Part shown: one piece after another, positions 10,998 to 21,777 of the stretch
How the letters are laid out: every line of letters begins with the position of its first letter
Position numbering within the stretch: position 1 is the first letter of the stretch
Origin: Maniola hyperantus
Taxonomy: Eukaryota > Arthropoda > Insecta > Lepidoptera > Nymphalidae
Length of the DNA stretch: 64,000 bases
Reading direction: 5' to 3'
Assembly: GCF_902806685.2 (NCBI RefSeq)
Contig: NC_048546.1
Coordinates: 10,434,534 to 10,498,533 of the forward strand
Program-made: the position numbers and the translations under genes
Notes under the pieces: generated by a model
What the model was told of the DNA's origin: nothing
The model's database searches: none
What the model saw: only the letters and a program-made list of their open reading frames with translations

Positions 10998-11804
10998 GAA
11001 CTGCGGTCCAGCATAATTATTACTCCTCACAGTTAGTGCTCTGCGCTCTCTTTCTATCTCCTCATTATGACAACTCACAATATTGCGTCCCAGGTATCTA
11101 AATATCAGATAAGATCAGTATTCTGTAGGTAGTGGTTTCGCCAGAGATAGAAAATTATGTAAACCATTAAAACTACTCTCGCACTGTTTAACTTTCCATA
11201 AACAGCTAACATTTTAAAATATGATTCCAGTTTCGATGAAAAAAATCAGTCATTAAACCATATAACTAGAATTGAAGTGTTAGGAAACCAATAAAATTTT
11301 CGATCGTGGTCCGTGCGACATTTCGTTTTGTTTTATTTCCAATTTTATTTCAATAATTCAATCCCAATGTTATTTAAACATTATCTGAATGTCGTAAATA
11401 TCAACCATTACTGAGGACCCTTCAGAATTCCACGCGGCATTTTTGTTTTGAGGCAGATGAGAATGACGCGTCAACTCCGTCCACTGTATCAATGAGTCCA
11501 TTGCACACTGTACGATATTAGATCGTACGATAGAAATATCGTAATGTCGCGCAAGCAGCAATATGCATTGACATGCACACCTTGAGTTACTTAGTTCAGT
11601 ACAACTTTTTATAGGCATACACTTGACTCTAATCATAGCATAATATGGTAAGTAATGAGTAATGGCTCAGTCTAAGGCCGAGCGCGCTTGCTTGGAAAAT
11701 GCATATATTCACTTAATCAATGCGATTAAGTAAATAGTAATATGTTTATTTAGATGAATTACTATGAAAATTGCTAACATGAAAACTGTGAACCCATATT
11801 GCTC
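10998..11804. other. No recognised feature
   Basis: An 88-codon minus-strand frame at 11370-11636 shows no recognisable motif. Nothing else is seen. Confidence 0.35.
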
Positions 11805-11975
11805 CAGCTGCGCGATTGCAGTAGAATGACAGCTACAATGTCACGATCGCAATCTCACGCTCACTATTGGCTACAATGCATTGTTGCAACAAGAATAGCA
11901 CAAATTCAGTCAATCACAATAATTGAGATTGTAATAATGATTGATGCAGGTTTTACGAACTCGCCCTACAGATAA
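11805..11975 (-). repeat. Repeat R (GTTGCAACAATGCATTG family), single copy
   Basis: Reverse complement of the unit present three times at 43.8-44.3 kb: AGAATGACAGCTACAATGTC, ACGATCGCAATC, TATTGGCTACAATGCATTGT, TGCAACAAGAATAGCACAAA, TAATGATTGATGCAGGTTTT and CGCCCTACAG. A stand-alone copy shows that the family is dispersed rather than a local duplication only. Confidence 0.7.
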
Positions 11976-12092
11976 TAAAGGAAGACGTTTTTTAAACAAA
12001 ATAGTACGTTATTTTTATCGTATGGTCAAAATAGATGTGTGTACAAAAGGGGCGTAAGAAAAATATTGAGACAACAGACCCACGGAGAGTCC

Positions 12093-12365
12093 TCAACGGC
12101 GACATAATGGCTTTTCATTGAATTCCTCTTGCTTTCTTTTGTTTAAACCCCATAATGTTTCGATTGGATGATGGAGAGCGGTCGTGATCGCTCCAACAAT
12201 GACGACAATCACAAAGGACGGGAACACTAAAATTATGGTACCAGAGCTGGTGGGAACTTTTGAGGACGTACGTACTACGAAAGATTCTACTTTAGCATCT
12301 CTATTTTTTTCGGAGTTTCGGAGTTTGGCAACCCAACATGCCAGCTGGTCCAAAATAGTCCACAA
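12093..12365 (-). other. Open frame with a possible membrane segment; doubtful exon
   Basis: A minus-strand frame of about 90 codons, closed upstream by TAG and without any ATG, so it could only be an internal or terminal exon. Near codons 43-65 it encodes a hydrophobic run (TIILVFPSFVIVVIVGAITT), followed by a charged tail (NKRKQEEFNEK) and a stop. The sequence just upstream (TTCCGTATTAG) could serve as a splice acceptor. No family is recognised. A chance frame is as likely as a decayed exon. Confidence 0.18.
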
Positions 12366-12785
12366 GTTCTCGTACTAATACGGAACTACGAATAGAAAAC
12401 GTAGTCTTAATGGGTTGTAATGGGTCATTTTCCTGACCGATACGCCTATGCAGAGATTATCAAAATTGACTAACCTGGAATATGTATACCTAAATATATG
12501 CCTACTTGGATTTATTGGAGACAATAATATCATGACAGACTCTACAGTCAATGTGGCTAATTCTGTCGCACTAAATTGACAGATCTAATTAGATCTTGTG
12601 CTACACTTGCAACCTTATAAACCGCTTTATTAAAGTGATAGCAATACATTTACCTGCCTACAACAGAATCAGCCACAATGTTTTAGAATTTAGATAGTTA
12701 GCAACATCTTTTTTTTGCAGACGCAAATGTAAACATGTTACAATTTCGAGTTCAGAATTGATCAGAAAATCTGAAGGGAAATCTT

Positions 12786-12876
12786 TTTTTTTATTCAGAT
12801 ACAAGTTAGCCCTTGACTGCAATCTCACCTGGTGGTAAGTGATGATGAAATCTAAGATGGATGCGGGAATCTTACA
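12786..12876 (-). mobile_element. SINE family S2, 3' tail only
   Basis: TTCAGATACAAGTTAGCCC, TGCAATCTCACCTGGTGGTA and AGTGATGATG follow a T-run, i.e. the reverse complement of the 3' tail of the full-length SINE at 22343-22692. 5' truncated. Confidence 0.7.
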
Positions 12877-13310
12877 TTGAATTATTGTTTTCTCGAAGTA
12901 TTCCTATGTAGAATTATAAAGTTCACTGTGAAACACAAACTATGCGTTATTATTCTAAGATGCAGGGTAGTTATAGTACGGTATGGTTCCCATGCCGCTC
13001 ACGTACTGCCTTACAAATCGTCACTCAACATCAAATTATACTGTCAAAAGTTCCAAGCCATTATCATCACAAATCTAACCAAATAAGGGATATAATTGCG
13101 TAAACTATCCAAAGACATGACAAGATTTGTGTTGTAGGGTGTTCTATGCGCCTAGGCACGCCCTTTCGGTGACGTTACCTGTTAAATGTGACTTTTAAAC
13201 ATTCTTAAATTTAAAATAATGAGCCTTTCATAGAACACTATAGCTTTTATGGGCTGATGCTACTAAGATATTCCTGGCGCATACATGAATTATGCGGTAT
13301 AATTATTATA
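12877..13310. other. No recognised feature apart from a weak inverted repeat
   Basis: GTGTTCTATG (13139) and CATAGAACAC (about 13231) form a 10-bp inverted repeat ~95 bp apart; it may be a small MITE, but there is no second copy. Confidence 0.3.
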
Positions 13311-13546
13311 TGTACTAGCTTATGCTCGCGACTTCATCCGCATGAACTACCCAAATTTCAAACCCCTATTTCACCCCCTTAGGGGTTGATTTTCAAAAAT
13401 CTTTTCTTAGCGGATGCTTACGTCATAATAGCTATCTGCATGCCAAATTTCAACTCGCTTCGTCTAGTAGTTTGTTGAGCTGTGCGTTGATAGATCAGTC
13501 AGTCAATCAGTCACCTTTTCCTTTTATATATTTAGAAATCTTCTTG
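13311..13546 (-). mobile_element. Helitron-like element, type B, near full length
   Basis: On the minus strand it ends AAGCTAG followed by T (plus strand ACTAGCTTATGCTCGCGACT). It contains the AAACCCCTATTTCACCCCCT block, GTCATAATAGCTATCTGCAT, GTGCGTTGATAGATCAGTCA and a CAGTCACCTTTTCCTTTTAT end. Other copies: 33304-33539, 48304-48536, 60728-60832, 63749-63940. Non-autonomous. Confidence 0.75.
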
Positions 13547-13555
13547 CTTCTCGAC

Positions 13556-13666
13556 GAGTCGCAGTGAGCCGCTGGATTCAGGCGGCGCAAGACCATGGCG
13601 TGTGGAGGTCCCTACAAGAGACCTATGTCCAGCAGTGGACGTCTTTCGGTTGATGATGACGAATAG
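13556..13666 (+). mobile_element. RTE-clade LINE, 3'-end fragment
   Basis: Encodes the family C-terminus (AAQDHGVWRSLQETYVQQWT) followed by a GATGATGA tail. Only the last ~110 bp are present. It lies within 10 bp of the type-B Helitron's 5' border, so one inserted beside the other. Confidence 0.75.
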
Positions 13667-13939
13667 GTATACCAATTCAAACCTTTACTAAGTCACACCG
13701 TTAATTAACGTCCATACATACAGTTGGTTGCGACACCAGACCTAGATACTCTATCCTTTGTTCTCCATCGATCACTGTGACGTCCGATCATTAATATCTA
13801 TGAATAGCGACCGAATAAACATCCAGCACAAATAATAATATGACAGACGATCAAGACTGGTTAGTCACAGTACAAGTCACAACAGGATACATCATTAGCT
13901 TTCATTATAGAACTAATTAATTGATTAATTTATAATCAA

Positions 13940-14154
13940 CTATATGATGCCCGCGACTTCTTACGCGTGGATTTAGGTTTTTAAAAATCCCGCGGGAACT
14001 CATCAATTTTCCGGGATGAAAAGTAGCCTATGTCCTTCCCCGGGATATAAGTTAACTCTGTACCAAATTTCAACAAAATCGGTTGAACGGTTGGGCCGTG
14101 AAAAGCTAGCAGACAGACAGACACACTTTCGCATTTATATAATATTAGTATGGA
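13940..14154 (-). mobile_element. Helitron-like element (LEP1-type), near full length
   Basis: The best-preserved copy. On the minus strand it begins TCCATACTAATATTATATAA and GCGAAAGTGTGTC, passes through GGGCCGTGAAAAGCTAG (in plus orientation), the TACCAAATTTCAACAAAATC and CCGGGATGAAAAGTAGCC blocks, and ends in the GC-rich hairpin and GGCATCATATAG (the CTAG end mutated). A minus-strand frame at 13981-14259 is a by-product. Confidence 0.85.
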
Positions 14155-14817
14155 TATGGATTTTGAATAAACCATTTGATTTTGATTTTTGATTTTGATT
14201 TTGAGTAACAGATTACAGATTGCAGATAATAACAGATTGATTATTGAAATCGGGTTCAAATATTGAGCTTCAGGTGTATCCTGAAAACTGACGAAAGAAG
14301 GACTTCAAATAATATTTTGATTGAAGCATTTAGATTCTTTCTCAGTAGGTACCTACTGAAAAAGAAGTATTATGTGAGTACAATTCAATCTAATCCTAAG
14401 TAATTAACAACAATTTCAAGGTTATTCAGCAAGGATCCAAGAATCATCCTAGTAATACTAAGTAGGATACATTACCTATGGAAGGCTGGTACTGAAGGAA
14501 ACAAAGGGCATTTCCAGCTATTTCTTTATTTTAAACACAATAAAGGCGACTGTTCACTTCGGCGCGATATGTATGCAGCGCGGCGGAGGGACACGCTGTT
14601 TGACATGGTTATTACGTCCTTTGTGGAAAGGACGTGGAGCCGAGAGATGGAGATACCTTGAGATTTGGCTTAGGGTTGAACTACACGATGACCGGTAGCA
14701 ATCCGGTTCAGTTCCATGCCGGCCTCAGTTTAACGCAAATGCGGATTTCCTCTTAACTGTTTTACCCAGTCCTTCTTTTAGCGTAATCCATTCCGTTTCA
14801 TAATTTGGTTACGTATT
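14155..14817. other. Low-complexity GATTTT tail, otherwise unassigned
   Basis: TTTGAATAAACCATTTGATTTTGATTTTTGATTTTG at 14163-14203 (given here only as a landmark of repeated TGATTT) looks like a LINE 3' tail. The rest is unassigned. Confidence 0.35.
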
Positions 14818-14936
14818 CTGGTTCTTCTCGGTAGGAAAGGCATTCCGAACCAGTGGTAGATGCATCCGACTATTCGAAAGTACTTGTAAAAGTTTATTTG
14901 AATAAAAAAGATTTTTATTTTTATTTTATTTTACAT
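14818..14936 (+). mobile_element. LINE 3' tail (GGCATTCCGAACCAGTGG family)
   Basis: CTGGTTCTTCTCGGTAGGAA, GGCATTCCGAACCAGTGGTA, CATCCGACTATTCGAAAGTA, TTGTAAAAGTTTATTTGAAT, then a TTTTTA-type tail. Almost identical to 10892-10997 in the same orientation, so both are recent copies of one source. Confidence 0.7.
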
Positions 14937-15939
14937 ATTGTATATACTAGATTTTTAGAATCTCGAATTGCGAGAGTTATTTAAAGAGCTCATTGTCGTA
15001 GGTATACTTCTCGGCCAGCTAGTAGGTACTTAGGTAGGTACTATGTAATATGTAAAGGCAGATAGTCCAACTTGAAAATTGGCATTTTTGGCGAACAGCG
15101 AATAAAGATTTTTCATAAATAGGTTTTCCTCTAGGTACTCGCCACTTGATCATACTATTCATAAATAATTGTTATACCATCATGTAGATCATGATTTATT
15201 TGATCTATAAAGGCAAATCGACGGAACTTAAATTACGGCGTTAAGCCTTCACATATTACACACATTGAACCTTGAAAGGGAAGGACAGTTTAATTAGACT
15301 TGATTGATTTATCCTACATCCTAAATACTATAACATATACTCGTATATACAGTGTGTCTTAATTAATCATTAACAATTTAATAAAAAAAATAAAAAAAAT
15401 GATTTGTCGATAAAATTGTTTGTACCGCTCACCCTTAACGGGTCCGACATCGGTAACCAGACACACTGTATAGCCCCGAACCGGCTTGCAACCGGACTGC
15501 ATGTGGTACAAACCTTAAGATTTGTCTTCGTGATACGCTAAAATTTAGAAAGAGCTCTTGTGAAGGAATGAATGGGCGGTCTCCTATGATATGGAAATGT
15601 ACTAAAAGAACCCGTTCGCTTTTGAAAAAATAATCCACTGTGACTTCGACTAGCTGACGTGTCCAAATGATCTATGATGTCTACGTGAATACAATTAACT
15701 TCTATGCGGTTTTGTCTACCTTGGCTTCTACTTCATAAAAGATAGGGTGAACTGGTTTATTGCATGAAATATTCTACCTGCCAGTGACCAGAGAATATTT
15801 CGTTCGGTAGTCCAAATTAGTATGTATATTATGACTGCGTGACTGCCGCCGTTTTAAAAATACAAAAAAACATACTTACTTAACTCTACCAAACGTAGGT
15901 CAAACTACCATGATTTTTAGATATAGATAGGTAGGTAGT
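14937..15939. other. No recognised feature
   Basis: Scanned; short minus-strand frames only (for example 15435-15638) without recognisable content. Confidence 0.35.
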
Positions 15940-16078
15940 CAAAAAAGAGGAGAGGACGACCAAAGAAAAGGTGGATGGATTGCGTGAAAGAGGATATGCG
16001 TGTAAAAGGCGTTGACGGATGACAGAAGTGAGTGGAAGAAGAGATGTTGTGCCGACCCCACGTAGCGTGGGATAAGTA
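15940..16078 (+). pseudogene. RTE-like LINE C-terminus, second subfamily
   Basis: Decodes to KRRGRPKKRWMDCVKEDMRV and KGVD, then, after a one-base shift and a stop, to DDRSEWKKRCCADPT and a stop. The GRPKKRW-D-(V/I)--D pattern followed by a D-R-W-K-ADP end is the usual C-terminus of RTE-like retrotransposon proteins. It is a dead fragment, distinct in sequence from the QETYVQQW subfamily elsewhere in the window. Confidence 0.6.
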
Positions 16079-16231
16079 GTAGGCATAAGGATAGGTAGTA
16101 GGTACTATGATGCTTGCAAATCCGATTAGTATTTTAAATCGTTCAAAGGGATAAAGTCTATACCTACTTAAAGTGGATTATGTGCGAGAAAATGAATGAA
16201 AGAAATCCATATTGCAACAATTTTTTTCAAA

Positions 16232-16302
16232 CCCCGGACCTCCCGAGTCCGTACCAAAGTCTTAAACTCTTAACCACTAGACCATCACCGCTTCCAAACT
16301 CT
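16232..16302 (-). mobile_element. tRNA-like SINE head
   Basis: In plus orientation CCCCGGACCTCCCGAGTC and CTTAACCACTAGACCATCAC are the complement of a SINE head with TGGTCTAGTGGTTAAG as A box. The B box is degraded. No body is attached. Confidence 0.5.
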
Positions 16303-16765
16303 TGATATACATTTAGTAGGTACGAGAAAGCAGTGCAGTTCAATTTAGTTCTTGAATTGACTAGCAATAATAGTTGTTGGTAGGCCTACTAAAGCGATAA
16401 TAATGTATGCCTTATCAGATCATTTCACAAGACCAGTATTAATGGTCAGAGCGCCGGACAATAAACGTGGAAGTCCATTATGTCTTGGACGGACACACTC
16501 CACTTCTATGTAAACTACGGGCTGGTTTTATAGAAATTTCCTACATAATATTATGGTGGCAACTCACAGCATTTGTTTTTTAAATTTGTTTTGTTTTGCA
16601 AATTAATATTTCAAATAATTTATAGGTACGTAAGTAGTACAAAAAGAAATTTGCTGTCTAAAATTATGGTAATTATGGTAACTAAATGAGGTACGGAACC
16701 CTAAAATCCAAGAAATAATAAAAGGTACCCGGCTTTATCGCTTTGTTAAGCAATTTGTTATAGCT

Positions 16766-16985
16766 TCATCATCATCGACTCATCGCTAGCTCACTACTGA
16801 GCACGGGTCTCCTCTCAAAATGAGAGGGGTTTGGCTATATACTCCACCACGCTCGCTAGGTGCGGATTATGAGACTTCACAGTCACACATATTTAAGACA
16901 ATTATGGAGAACTCTTAGGCATGCGAATTTCCTCGCGATGTTTTCCTTCACCGTTAAAGCAAGTGATATTTAATTGCTCATTTAA
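16766..16985 (-). mobile_element. Metulj-type SINE, head missing
   Basis: Complement of the SINE body: a TCATCATCATCG tail, CTCACTACTGAGCACGGGTC, CTCAAAATGAGAGGGGTTTG, ATTATGGAGAACTCTTAGGC, CGCGATGTTTTCCTTCACCG and TTAAAGCAAGTGATATTTAA. It is 5' truncated before the tRNA-like part. Confidence 0.8.
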
Positions 16986-17376
16986 CTGCGTAGTAGGTAT
17001 ATATGTTTAAAAATGTACAATAAGTTATAATATATAACTCAAGAAAATATTTGGGACGAAATCAGATCGCCAATAGAAAAGTTTATTCGCATTATTGGCA
17101 ATTTCTATAAAATCAGACCATACAGTGCGCTTCGAATAGAATAAAGAAATGCATAGAGACCTGCAATGGTATAAAGAATTTGAATGGAACAGTAGGTGGT
17201 GTGGATACGCTATCGTGCAATCGGCCGACGATCTTGCGATAATCGCGAGCTCAGGACGTCTTGACATTTCTTTTCACCGGCCCGTAAATAAGAAGCCCCT
17301 CGGACATTGCTGCCCTCTTGACATCGCTATTATAGTGTTTTTACCCGACATAATATTGTCATATCAAATCTTAGAA
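16986..17376. other. No recognised feature
   Basis: Overlapping short frames occur on both strands near 17025-17418 without a recognisable product. Confidence 0.35.
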
Positions 17377-17516
17377 AAGACCAACCGCCGAGTTTCTTGC
17401 TGGTTCTTCTCGGAGTGAAAGGCATTCTTAACCAGTGCCAGACTGCATGGACAATTCAAAAGTAGGTAGGTACCTACTTGTAAAAGTTTAGTTGAATAAA
17501 AATATTTGGATTATTT
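17377..17516 (+). mobile_element. LINE 3' tail (GGCATTCCGAACCAGTGG family), diverged
   Basis: CCAACCGCCGAGTTTCTTGC, TGGTTCTTCTCGGAGTGAAA, GGCATTCTTAACCAGTG, then ACTTGTAAAAGTTTAGTTGA and ATAAAAATATTTGG. An expanded GTAGGTAGGTACCTAC is inserted before the ACTTGT block. Confidence 0.65.
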
Positions 17517-17889
17517 ATTTACTACTTTAATCGCGGCTTTATAAGTGCCCCAGCACTAGGTACCTAGGTACCTTTCAAAAGTAGTCGGATTTTAATTATT
17601 AATAATTATTAATTCTTATAACAACAAAATATTGTTGTAATTAAATAATATCTTTACCCGGTAATAAATTAAGAAATGGACTATTACAAATGCTAATAAT
17701 ATGTATGGAGCTGCAGCTGTAAATTAATCATACATTTTCTAATTAATGCATTGTATCTACCTATCGCACTTTATAATCCACTATAATCATAGCTCAGTTG
17801 TTAAAACGATCTGCAATTAGCTATCTTCGCACGAAACTTTGATTAATTGACCAAACTGAAGGCTAGAAAGTGACCCATATGGTGCACCT

Positions 17890-17916
17890 AATTATTAATT
17901 AATTAATTAATTAGAC
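17890..17916. repeat. TTAA microsatellite
   Basis: A simple run of AATT/TTAA units just left of the Helitron-like repeat. Confidence 0.8.
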
Positions 17917-17924
17917 TACTGACC

Positions 17925-18116
17925 GCCCGCGGCTTCGCTCTGCGAAAATATATCCTTTTTATTTCCTATCCTATAGGCATTTCGAAAAATCTGAACTTAT
18001 TTCTTATTTATATTATTATAAATATTGTGCAAAATTTCAGCTTTCTTGGCCCAATGATTTGGGCTGGGCGTTGATAAGTCAGCCAGTGGGTCATTAATTC
18101 TTTTTATATTAGATTT
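17925..18116 (-). mobile_element. Helitron-like repeat, third subfamily
   Basis: CGCCCGCGGCTTCGCTCTGC is like the GC-rich terminal hairpin of the other Helitrons. The body (CAAAATTTCAGCTTTCTTGG, GGGCTGGGCGTTGATAAGTC, AGCCAGTGGGTCA) differs from types A and B but keeps the GCGTTGATA-AGTCAG block of type B. A CTAG end is not seen (TAGACTACTGACC instead). Confidence 0.5.
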
Positions 18117-19246
18117 GATCTAACTTATATTATATATTATAAGTAACATATTACGCACTTAAAGTTCGTCTTTTCCGATGAATGTCACCAACAAACAACT
18201 CAAAATCCTAAAGCAAAGATAAGCCGGTAATTGACTTATTATATTTACGGCTCAAAATTCTAGAACCAATACGCCCTCGTGTTATAATAAGGCAGCATAT
18301 ACGTTTGCCCAACAAGATCGGCGAATGCAATCAGCGAGCTGGCCGACTTGCTGACCGCAAATCGCAATGTGGGTTTTAATTTTTTTATACATCAAACAAT
18401 TCAATCGTAATTCCAGCGTTTACACGTTAGCCGGCACTCGTTGAACACGTTAGGCCAACGTGAACTGAAGGCTTTAGATAGTTATCACCTTATCCAAACA
18501 AAAGTTTGGTATAAAATTAATGAAGCATTGAAAGCAAACTGGTAAAGTAAACATCATTTCGTAGTTTTTGAGAAAAAGTGATTATAAACGTCGTGTTTAG
18601 TCTATTTTTTTGTAGACTGATAAATGGACTAAGCATAAACGCTCACAAAAATATAATAAATCCTATGAATAAATAATACTTTTACAAATGTTTCTTTGTA
18701 ATAAACATTGATTCATTTAACACTCATAGTTTGCTTAATATTCATAAAATAAACAATTTATGTTTATCTACTTAGTATCTTTCAACACATTGTTACAACT
18801 AGTGTTTGCTCACGGTTTTGCTTGGGAATTTTAAATTTCCCGTGAGATTATAAGATATTTTCTCCATATCAACTATAATCATTGTGTATTAATTTTTAAT
18901 ATACGCTCAATCATCATGATCTGTTAGTCTATCTGAACGACTTCTATAAGCTGGTAACGGACCGCCCGTCCTCCCGTCCGAATTTCGGCCACAACGCCCA
19001 ATGTCCATAGAGATTAGCCAACTGCACGGGAGATATTTTAGTTCACAAATATAGGCGCAAACACTCTCTATTCCCTCACTCTCACAGCCCAATGGAACGG
19101 AATTCCGATACGACCGGAAAGAGGTCAGGCGCAGAGCTGTCGTGTTTTTTGCACTGGAGTGAAACACCGCCAACTTTCGTAGTAGATTTATAAGTAACTA
19201 TTGAGAATTCCTTGAAAGGTAATAATCTAATACCTAACAATTTTTG
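18117..19246. other. No recognised feature
   Basis: About 1.1 kb. A minus-strand frame at 18907-19173 encodes 88 residues with no recognisable motif. Nothing else is seen. Confidence 0.35.
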
Positions 19247-19300
19247 GCCTGACCCGGGAATCGAACCCAGGACCTCGTCATCTGCAGTCGGACATTAAAG
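19247..19300 (-). mobile_element. SINE head fragment (B box)
   Basis: CCCGGGAATCGAACCCAGGA is the complement of a pol III B box (GGTTCGATTCC). The neighbouring CCTCGTCATCTGCAGTCGGA fits a SINE head. No body is present. It is not a tRNA gene, because no acceptor or anticodon stems can be formed. Confidence 0.45.
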
Positions 19301-19318
19301 AACAATATAAGTATTTAT

Positions 19319-19352
19319 AGTACGCGACAGGTAGAGATGGCATATAGGTACA
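19319..19352 (+). mobile_element. End of fold-back MITE family F2
   Basis: AGTACGCGACAGGTAGAGAT and GGCA match the terminal 24 bp of the elements at 35202 and 35761. The rest is absent. Confidence 0.5.
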
Positions 19353-20317
19353 TGTCACAGATTATCACTCATCTGTGGTACATGTAGATGTGCATGTAGC
19401 TAGCAAGAAATTTAAAACGCATACAATAGATAAAGGGCTATTTAATATCAAGCGTATTCGTCCTCAGATCAAGAATGCGCCATCTATCTGATAAGATGCG
19501 ATGGCCTCACGCGTTCCTGAGAGATTTATTGCGAATCGTGAACTAACCGCGCGTTTGGCCTTGGCTCGCACAGGCTATATATATCAGTATGCAAACATTA
19601 TACATTTTCCTAGCTTTCTTTCGAAATTCGAAGTAGGTAAGTATTTTCGTTTTACGTTTCAATGTAGTTTAGCTTTTTTTAACTTAGCTAGTAGCTTTTC
19701 TTTGCAAATATGGAAACCGCTAGATGGAGTTTCAAATCTTGACTTATTTATTTGTCCTTCAGTTACGACGCAACGGAGCAATAGATTGACGTGATTGTTT
19801 GCATATAGATAAAGACATGGCAAGGCAGACATGAGCTAGTAATTCATAATTTACTTTAAAACTACATACAGCTTATCATGGCTGTAGCCAGGGGGCTTAT
19901 GTTTAATTTAATTTTACGGGATAGAAATTGAACCACAATGAGAACAGTCTAGAGTTAGTCCTGAACTCGTCAAAATATAAACAAAGCTACGTTATCCAAA
20001 AATATATATTTTCTGGTGGCTGGATTAATCTACTGCAATATCTAGGCTACGGCAATCACAGCTTCTTTGATAACAATAAAACAAACACTGATGAGAGATT
20101 AGATCGGCGATGATATTTGAAACAGTGATAGCCTGGTGCGAAAGATATGTTTATGTCTTTTTAACTCCCTCTATTTTATCCCTTTGTTCTTAGTCGTCGA
20201 TAAAATATAAATGCGAGCCTATTTTGCTAAAGTAAATGCTACTTTACATGGGAGAAGGCAAATAAATCTGCAGAGACTTCTCAGAACGGTATACTAGTCA
20301 AAAAGAACCCGTATCAT

Positions 20318-20400
20318 TTTAAAACCGGTGAAGTGCGTGTCGGACCACGCGCATTGTACGGTTCCGTAGATTCCCGTCACAAAAACTAGCTGTTTTACAG
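20318..20400 (+). repeat. Repeat P, left end
   Basis: AAACCGGTGAAGTGCGTGTC, GGAC, then TACGGTTCCGTAGATTCC. This is the conserved left end of repeat P (compare the complement at 45.1 kb). Its right end is probably 20930-21005, with an unrelated block and the Harbinger-type MITE between. Confidence 0.6.
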
Positions 20401-20652
20401 ACCTATGTACCTATAACTAAGTGCATATACATATAAGTAATTTTAAATGAATTTATAGATACGACTACAAAGCGTAGGTACACTTTATGAGTTGGTCGAC
20501 TGATACTCATTAACTTGTAAAGCCTACTTAGTTGTAGGCACTTAATAGTTTTCCTTTCAACTTCTGTTATATTATATACTACATACTATGTATATCCAAA
20601 AACAACCATTTAACTAGCAGCAACCATTTACGACGACGACACTTGACTCTAA

Positions 20653-20780
20653 GGGCGTTTGTGCACTCATCCGTGATTTTACGGATTCTTTCGGATACGA
20701 ATCGAATGTAAGTGTTTGTATGACGGCCACTTCGAAGAATCACAGATATAAACCGAATAAGGATGAGTGCACAAACGCCC
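20653..20780. mobile_element. PIF/Harbinger-type MITE, intact
   Basis: Starts GGGCGTTTGTGCACTCATCC and ends with its exact reverse complement: perfect 20-bp terminal repeats. TAA lies on each side (20650-20652 and 20781-20783), the 3-bp duplication typical of PIF/Harbinger. At 128 bp it is non-coding. Inner sequence holds a second small fold, CGTGATTTTACGG. The perfect ends suggest a recent insertion. A plus-strand frame starting at 20720 crosses the right end and is a by-product. Confidence 0.85.
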
Positions 20781-20929
20781 TAACAATCGAAAAAAAAAGT
20801 TTTTCAAGATTTTGTTTTACCACTTTGTCCGCGTATATCAATGACTTCTATTTACCTAGTATACTACTAGAAGTCATTGGCATGAATAGTGAAATGATAA
20901 ATTACAGCTGTCTACTACCTACCTACAAA

Positions 20930-21005
20930 TAGTCTATGAGCTAGGCCACGGACGAACAAACAGAGAGACCGAAATAGACATGGCGAGACTATAAGGGTTC
21001 CCTGT
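20930..21005 (+). repeat. Repeat P, right end
   Basis: CTATGAGCTAGGCCACGGAC, GAACAAACAGAGAGACC, then ACTATAAGGGTTCCCTGTGA. The order GACAGA-rich then CTATAAGGGTTCC fits the right half of P copies at 42.7 and 43.3 kb. Confidence 0.5.
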
Positions 21006-21702
21006 GACTAGAGAATTCTAAATATTGCAAAAAGTTGCCAAGGAAATGGCGCCGGGTTACCGTTATACAAAAACTACTAGAAAGTTAAGGGCTTGGGAGG
21101 TAGGTAGTAAAAGAGTTGCGAAAATTAAAAACAATAGATCCCTTACAAACATAACCGTTTCTTGTTTGCGAATTGCCCTTTGTTTGTTATTGTTTAAACC
21201 GTTACTCAATAAAGGGATGACGGCACATTTATTGCTCTATGTTAACAAAAAGGAAAAGAGTTGGTGAACAAAATTCGCAGTAAGTAACGGGAGAGGGGCA
21301 ATAAAATTGGCAGATCGTTAAATAAATTCTCGTAGAGGGTTTCAAGATTTTTTCTAAGCATTTTGTTTTTGAAAAATAGGTGTCGTCTGCTTAAAAGCAA
21401 TCAATCAAACCATTTTTGAAAATAAACAAAATCCCGTTGAAATAACTGAATCGGAAGGATGACACATCCAAATGAAGGCTTTTTGTTGACTTTACCCAAC
21501 ATTTACCCAACGATCTTTATGAATTATGCACACTACGTACAATGCCGTTAGCTTCTTATTTATAGCGGATTTTTCTATACATTTAAAATTTTGTTAGCGC
21601 AAAATAACCTCAAAAATCTGTCGGACAGTTTATAAAATAGGTATTAGTAAGTACAATAATTTGGTTGCACACACGTATAGAAGATTAAACCTTAATAACC
21701 TA
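21006..21702. other. No recognised feature
   Basis: An 80-codon plus frame at 21025-21267 lacks an ATG at its start and shows no motif. Nothing else is seen. Confidence 0.35.
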
Positions 21703-21777
21703 CTGTATAATAATAATGCGAAAGTGTATTAATTGTTTGTTGGTTTTTCCTTCAATCACGCCGCAAATCGCAGAGTT
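21703..21777 (+). mobile_element. Helitron-like 5'-end fragment
   Basis: TAATAATAATGCGAAAGTGT, TTGTTTGTTGGTTTTTCC and TTCAATCACGCCGC match the 5' third of the copies at 25.4 and 54.3 kb. It stops there. Confidence 0.6.

Noticed and set aside
12184..12378. 64-codon plus-strand frame
   Set aside because: Antisense to the frame at 12093-12365 and no better supported.
13981..14259. 92-codon minus-strand frame
   Set aside because: Lies almost wholly inside a Helitron-like repeat; the same peptide-like words appear wherever the repeat does.
16686..16702. Copy of repeat P at GAGGTACGGAACCCTAAAA
   Set aside because: Only the terminal ~17 bp can be matched; too short to annotate.
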